This document shows positions 61,421 to 64,000 of a DNA stretch of 64,000 nucleotides, piece by piece (within the stretch, counting starts at the first letter, position 1; every line of letters starts with the position of its first letter). Both the position numbers and the translations under genes were made by a program. A model generated the notes under the pieces. That model saw only the letters and a program-made list of their open reading frames with translations, searched no databases and had not been told where the DNA came from. Source of the DNA: Ruminococcoides intestinihominis (GTDB taxonomy: Bacteria; Bacillota; Clostridia; Oscillospirales; Acutalibacteraceae); the NCBI RefSeq assembly GCF_040096285.1, contig NZ_JBBMEY010000001.1:62001-126000 (forward strand), given 5' to 3'.

Positions 61421-61812
61421 TGTACACCTGCTAAAGATAGTGAGATTTTCAGTACTTCTTTAAATAAAGGAATTGCCATTACAAGGGTAATTACTTTACC
61501 TGCAAAAGAAATTTGTGAGGACAATGAATTACAACCACTTTCCTTGCACATATCACAACAAAATTCCGTTAAGAAACATATGCCTGTACACTTTAGAAGA
61601 ATTGTTACATACTCAGTATTTATATTTACACTTTTGAATAGAAGATTTATGTAATCTACTACATCAACAATATAGTCAAGAATATAAAGTAAAACGATAA
61701 TTGAAGTTGTTATTATGATTATTAAGGATATTGATGGATGGGTATTTTTTAAGGCAATAGAAAGTACAAATGCAACAACTGCTACCGAACAGACTAATAA
61801 TATTTCGCTCAT
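61417..61812 (-). CDS. spoIIIAD: Stage III sporulation protein AD
   Basis: 131 residues with about four membrane helices. CTGICFLTEFCCDMCKESGCNSLSSQISFAGK-type sequence is the conserved SpoIIIAD block. Related to SpoIIIAC. Overlaps both neighbours by four bases. Confidence 0.93.
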   Translation of the reverse strand: MSEILLVCSVAVVAFVLSIALKNTHPSISLIIIITTSIIVLLYILDYIVDVVDYINLLFKSVNINTEYVTILLKCTGICFLTEFCCDMCKESGCNSLSSQISFAGKVITLVMAIPLFKEVLKISLSLAGVQ

Positions 61813-62003
61813 AAACCAAACACCGACTTTATTGTGTCAAATAATGTGCTGATTTGTGAAATTATCATCATTAGTGCTACTATTAGACCCATTATAGTGG
61901 TTAACAAGGCTTGTTCTTCTCTACCACTACGAATTAGCAATTGATTTAGCACTGCAACAATAATTCCTATTGCTGCAATTTTGAATATCATATCTACTTC
62001 CAT
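61809..62003 (-). CDS. spoIIIAC: Stage III sporulation protein AC
   Basis: 64 residues, two membrane helices: MIFKIAAIGIIVAVLNQLL, a short loop GREEQALL, then TIMGLIVALMMIISQI. Size and pattern are those of SpoIIIAC. GGTGA precedes the ATG. Confidence 0.94.
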   Translation of the reverse strand: MEVDMIFKIAAIGIIVAVLNQLLIRSGREEQALLTTIMGLIVALMMIISQISTLFDTIKSVFGL

Positions 62004-62012
62004 AAAATCACC

Positions 62013-62489
62013 TTAAATAAATAACACTACAAATGCCAGTCCCAAAAACAGACCTAACATTCTGTAGAGTTTTCCTTTATTTTTTATGTCTTCTTTTGAG
62101 AGTTTATATTGTTCTGAAAAAAGTTCTTGATACATTTTTATATGGGATAATTCACCGTCAATATCTGTTGTTCCTAAATCTTTGAAAAATGATGATAAAA
62201 GTTCTCTATCTTTATTATTAAAATTGAGATTTTCTATTATTTTTTCATAGTAGTTATTTTCTGCATTTTTCAGTGGTGCAAGTTCATCATCGGCTAAGTT
62301 GAAAACAATTTCTTCTATATCATCTTTTCTAAATGTTATTGTTGCTTGTAATCTATTTAGGAACAGAAGTATTGTGGAAAGGTATTTTCTTCTTCTTTGT
62401 AATTTATAGGACATATAAAAGCCTATTGAAGTAAAGAAAGTGAATGCAAAAAACAAACCTATATATTTTAAAATCAATTTATTTACCAA
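62013..62489 (-). CDS. spoIIIAB: Stage III sporulation protein AB
   Basis: 158 residues: an N-terminal membrane segment (residues 8-28), a cytoplasmic helical region with ETFRKDDIEEIV-like sequence, and a C-terminal membrane segment ending at the last residues (LGLFLGLAFVVLFI). The layout resembles type II/IV secretion F proteins. Overlaps spoIIIAA by 11 bases. Confidence 0.92.
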   Translation of the reverse strand: MVNKLILKYIGLFFAFTFFTSIGFYMSYKLQRRRKYLSTILLFLNRLQATITFRKDDIEEIVFNLADDELAPLKNAENNYYEKIIENLNFNNKDRELLSSFFKDLGTTDIDGELSHIKMYQELFSEQYKLSKEDIKNKGKLYRMLGLFLGLAFVVLFI

Positions 62490-63420
62490 TTTCTTTCATA
62501 CTGATTATTGAGTCAACTGTACAAGGAGTACCTATATTTTTCAGCATTACAACTGAAGAAAAGCCGTTAAGTTCTTGGAGTTTCTTAAAAATCACTTTGT
62601 TCTTTAGTTCAAACGGTGATGATGAATGAATGGTAGCTATGAAATTAACACCGGAATTAAGTCCATAAGAAATAGCTTTTACTTCTTCTTCGGTAACTAT
62701 TTCATCACAAACCACATAGTCAGGTGCCATATTTCTTACAGAATGTTCAATAGCATCTGTCTTTTTGTACATAGAATACACATCACAGTTACCTAAATCT
62801 TTGGTTAACTCACCTCTATAGGTTGAAGAAATTTCATTACGACTATCAATAACACAAACTTTCTTACCATAATTTAGAGAAAGTTCTCTTGCTAAATCCC
62901 TAATTAAAGTTGTTTTGCCTGAACAAGGCTTGCCACAAATTAAGATACTGCCAAAATTATTATTAAGTTGCTCAAGTAAATTTCTACTGCAACCTATATA
63001 CTCTCTTGCAATTCTAACATTTAAGGAAGTAATATCCTTTACATTAACTAAGTCACCTTTAGAATAGACACCTGTACCGGAAATACCCATTCTATGACCA
63101 CCATTAATAGTGATGAAACCATTTGAAATTTCTTGCTGACGGTTATACACAGAATATGTACAAGCTTTTGTAAAAGTTTCTGTAATTTCAATTTTAGATA
63201 CTTTAATGTAGTTTAGGTTGTTAAACAAATCAGCAGTAAAGGACTTGTCCGTTAAATAGTAAGTTACACTTTCACAAGTTAAGGCAACAGGTCTGTTAGT
63301 TCGTAAACGAATTTCCTGAATATTTTCCTTGATTTCACTAGGTAGTTTACTGATTGAATGTACAATTCTTTCCGGTAAAATCTTGAAAATATCCTTTAAC
63401 ACATCATAAGTTTTGTCCAT
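62479..63420 (-). CDS. spoIIIAA: Stage III sporulation protein AA (secretion-type ATPase)
   Basis: 313 residues from the ATG at 63,420, nine or ten bases after AAAGG; the ATG at 63,429 is too close to that site. The AAA+-like core has ILICGKPCSGKTTLIRDLA (Walker A, near 155), VCVIDSRNEIS and PDYVVCDEIVTEEEV (Walker B); AIHSSS-type TIHSSSPFELKNK follows. It powers or gates the SpoIIIA channel. First gene of the eight-gene spoIIIA operon. Confidence 0.95.
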   Translation of the reverse strand: MDKTYDVLKDIFKILPERIVHSISKLPSEIKENIQEIRLRTNRPVALTCESVTYYLTDKSFTADLFNNLNYIKVSKIEITETFTKACTYSVYNRQQEISNGFITINGGHRMGISGTGVYSKGDLVNVKDITSLNVRIAREYIGCSRNLLEQLNNNFGSILICGKPCSGKTTLIRDLARELSLNYGKKVCVIDSRNEISSTYRGELTKDLGNCDVYSMYKKTDAIEHSVRNMAPDYVVCDEIVTEEEVKAISYGLNSGVNFIATIHSSSPFELKNKVIFKKLQELNGFSSVVMLKNIGTPCTVDSIISMKEIGK

Positions 63421-63441
63421 AAATTTCATTCCTTTCTGTAA

Positions 63442-63471
63442 ATCATATGTTTATGGGCAAAAAAATATGAC
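63442..63471 (-). promoter_or_regulatory. SigE-type promoter of the spoIIIA operon
   Basis: On the minus strand GTCATATT (63,464-63,471), 14 bases and CATATGAT (63,442-63,449). The -35 equals the Bacillus SigE consensus and the -10 resembles CATACAnT. The -35 is built from the 3' arm and tail of the ligA terminator. Confidence 0.65.
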
Positions 63472-63499
63472 TACTAACTGATAAACAATTAGTAGTCAT
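63459..63499 (-). terminator. Terminator of ligA
   Basis: ATGACTACTAA and TTAGTAGTCAT pair over 11 positions around an 11-base loop on the minus strand, followed by ATTTTTTT. Confidence 0.88.
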
Positions 63500-63513
63500 A
63501 AAAAATTATTAAA

Positions 63514-64000
63514 TTAACTTTCCAGCATATTTAGAAGTTGTTCTTCTGTAATAATAGTAACACCTAGGTTTTGGGCTTTTGTTAGTTTACTACCTGCCTC
63601 TTCACCTGCTACTACATAGCTGGTTTTTTTACTTACAGATGATGAAGTTTTACCACCGGCATTCTCTATCATCTTTGAAGCCTCACTTCTTTTTAAGGTT
63701 GGAAGTGTACCTGTTAGAACAAATGTAAGTCCGGCGAATTTGCCTTCTTCTGACTTTTTCTCTACAGGTGGCATCTTTACACCACATTCTTTTAGTTCTT
63801 TAATTAGGTTGATACTTTCTTCATGGCTAAAATATTCTACAATACTTTCAGCCATAACAGTACCAAAACCATCAATGTTGGTGTAATCTTCAACTTTACT
63901 GTTCATTATATTCTCAATAGTTAAAAGGTTATCACAAAGTAATTTTGCAGCCTTTTGACCTATATGACGGATACCTAAAGCAAAAATAAGTCTGTATAGT
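63514..64000 (-). CDS. ligA: NAD-dependent DNA ligase, C-terminal part (partial)
   Basis: About 161 residues; the 5' part lies beyond the window. The visible part begins in the helix-hairpin-helix region (RLIFALGIRHIGQKAAKLL, then NIDGFGTVMAESIVEYF) and ends in a BRCT domain (KFAGLTFVLTGTLPTLKRSEA, ENAGGKTSSSVSKKTSYVVAG). LigA seals Okazaki fragments. The frame is open through the window edge at 64,000, so the ATG at 63,906 is internal. Confidence 0.96.
   Translation of the reverse strand, partial: LYRLIFALGIRHIGQKAAKLLCDNLLTIENIMNSKVEDYTNIDGFGTVMAESIVEYFSHEESINLIKELKECGVKMPPVEKKSEEGKFAGLTFVLTGTLPTLKRSEASKMIENAGGKTSSSVSKKTSYVVAGEEAGSKLTKAQNLGVTIITEEQLLNMLES

Overview
The window reads as chromosomal housekeeping DNA from a low-GC (by eye about one third G+C), endospore-forming Clostridia. 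A Ruminococcaceae/Oscillospiraceae-like member fits best, but the species cannot be fixed from sequence alone. Reasons: PolC and DnaE are both present; sporulation genes include the full spoIIIA operon, spoIVB-spo0A and spoIIGA-sigE; a short HisG is paired with HisZ; rnpB has the ancestral A-type architecture; and consensus sigma-A promoters and AGGAGG ribosome binding sites are common. I saw no tRNA, rRNA, insertion sequence, prophage, integrase or CRISPR array.

Layout. 1-13,503 (minus) is a tightly packed run read toward position 1: TrmH-type methyltransferase, dprA, topA, trmFO, plsX, rnc, a radical-SAM protein, smc, ftsY, rdgB, yhbY and the first codons of nadD. 13,526-14,876 is the infC-rpmI-rplT operon with a consensus promoter, an L20-type leader with an attenuator hairpin, and an AUC start for infC. 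14,884-16,441 (plus) is a CPBP membrane protease and tadA. 16,446-20,253 (minus) is murD, a GNAT protein, a YnbB-like PLP enzyme and an MmcQ/YjbR protein. 20,274-21,262 holds a small XRE regulator with five 13-bp tandem repeats in its leader, and rnpB. Malic enzyme (plus), cca and a P-type ATPase (minus) follow, then spoIVB and spo0A (plus). 28,415-31,363 is a partial histidine operon, hisZ-hisG-hisA-hisI. 31,367-43,469 (minus) is pyrH-frr-uppS-cdsA-dxr-rseP-ispG-polC plus an AI-2E-type permease. 43,505-45,374 is rpsB-tsf with an S2-type leader.

45,361-64,000 is rich in envelope and sporulation genes: a SleB-like hydrolase, a YlmC/YmxH protein, DegV, a 31-residue DUF3789-type membrane peptide, spoIIGA-sigE, a small lipoprotein, a large MORN-repeat protein of unknown function, pfkA, nusB/TsaD-like/xseA/dnaE, spoIIIAA-AH and the 3' part of ligA.

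The genes cover replication (polC, dnaE, ligA, smc, topA), translation (infC, rpsB, tsf, frr, rplT, rpmI, tadA, trmFO), envelope lipids and isoprenoids (plsX, cdsA, uppS, dxr, ispG, murD) and the sporulation cascade Spo0A, SigE, SpoIIIA channel, SpoIVB. I did not find a self-contained novel defence or mobile system. The points most worth following are the likely AUU start of the radical-SAM gene, the 13-bp repeat array before the XRE gene, the altered Spo0A receiver pocket, the MORN-repeat protein, promoters embedded in terminators, and a strong excess of the tetranucleotide CCGG.
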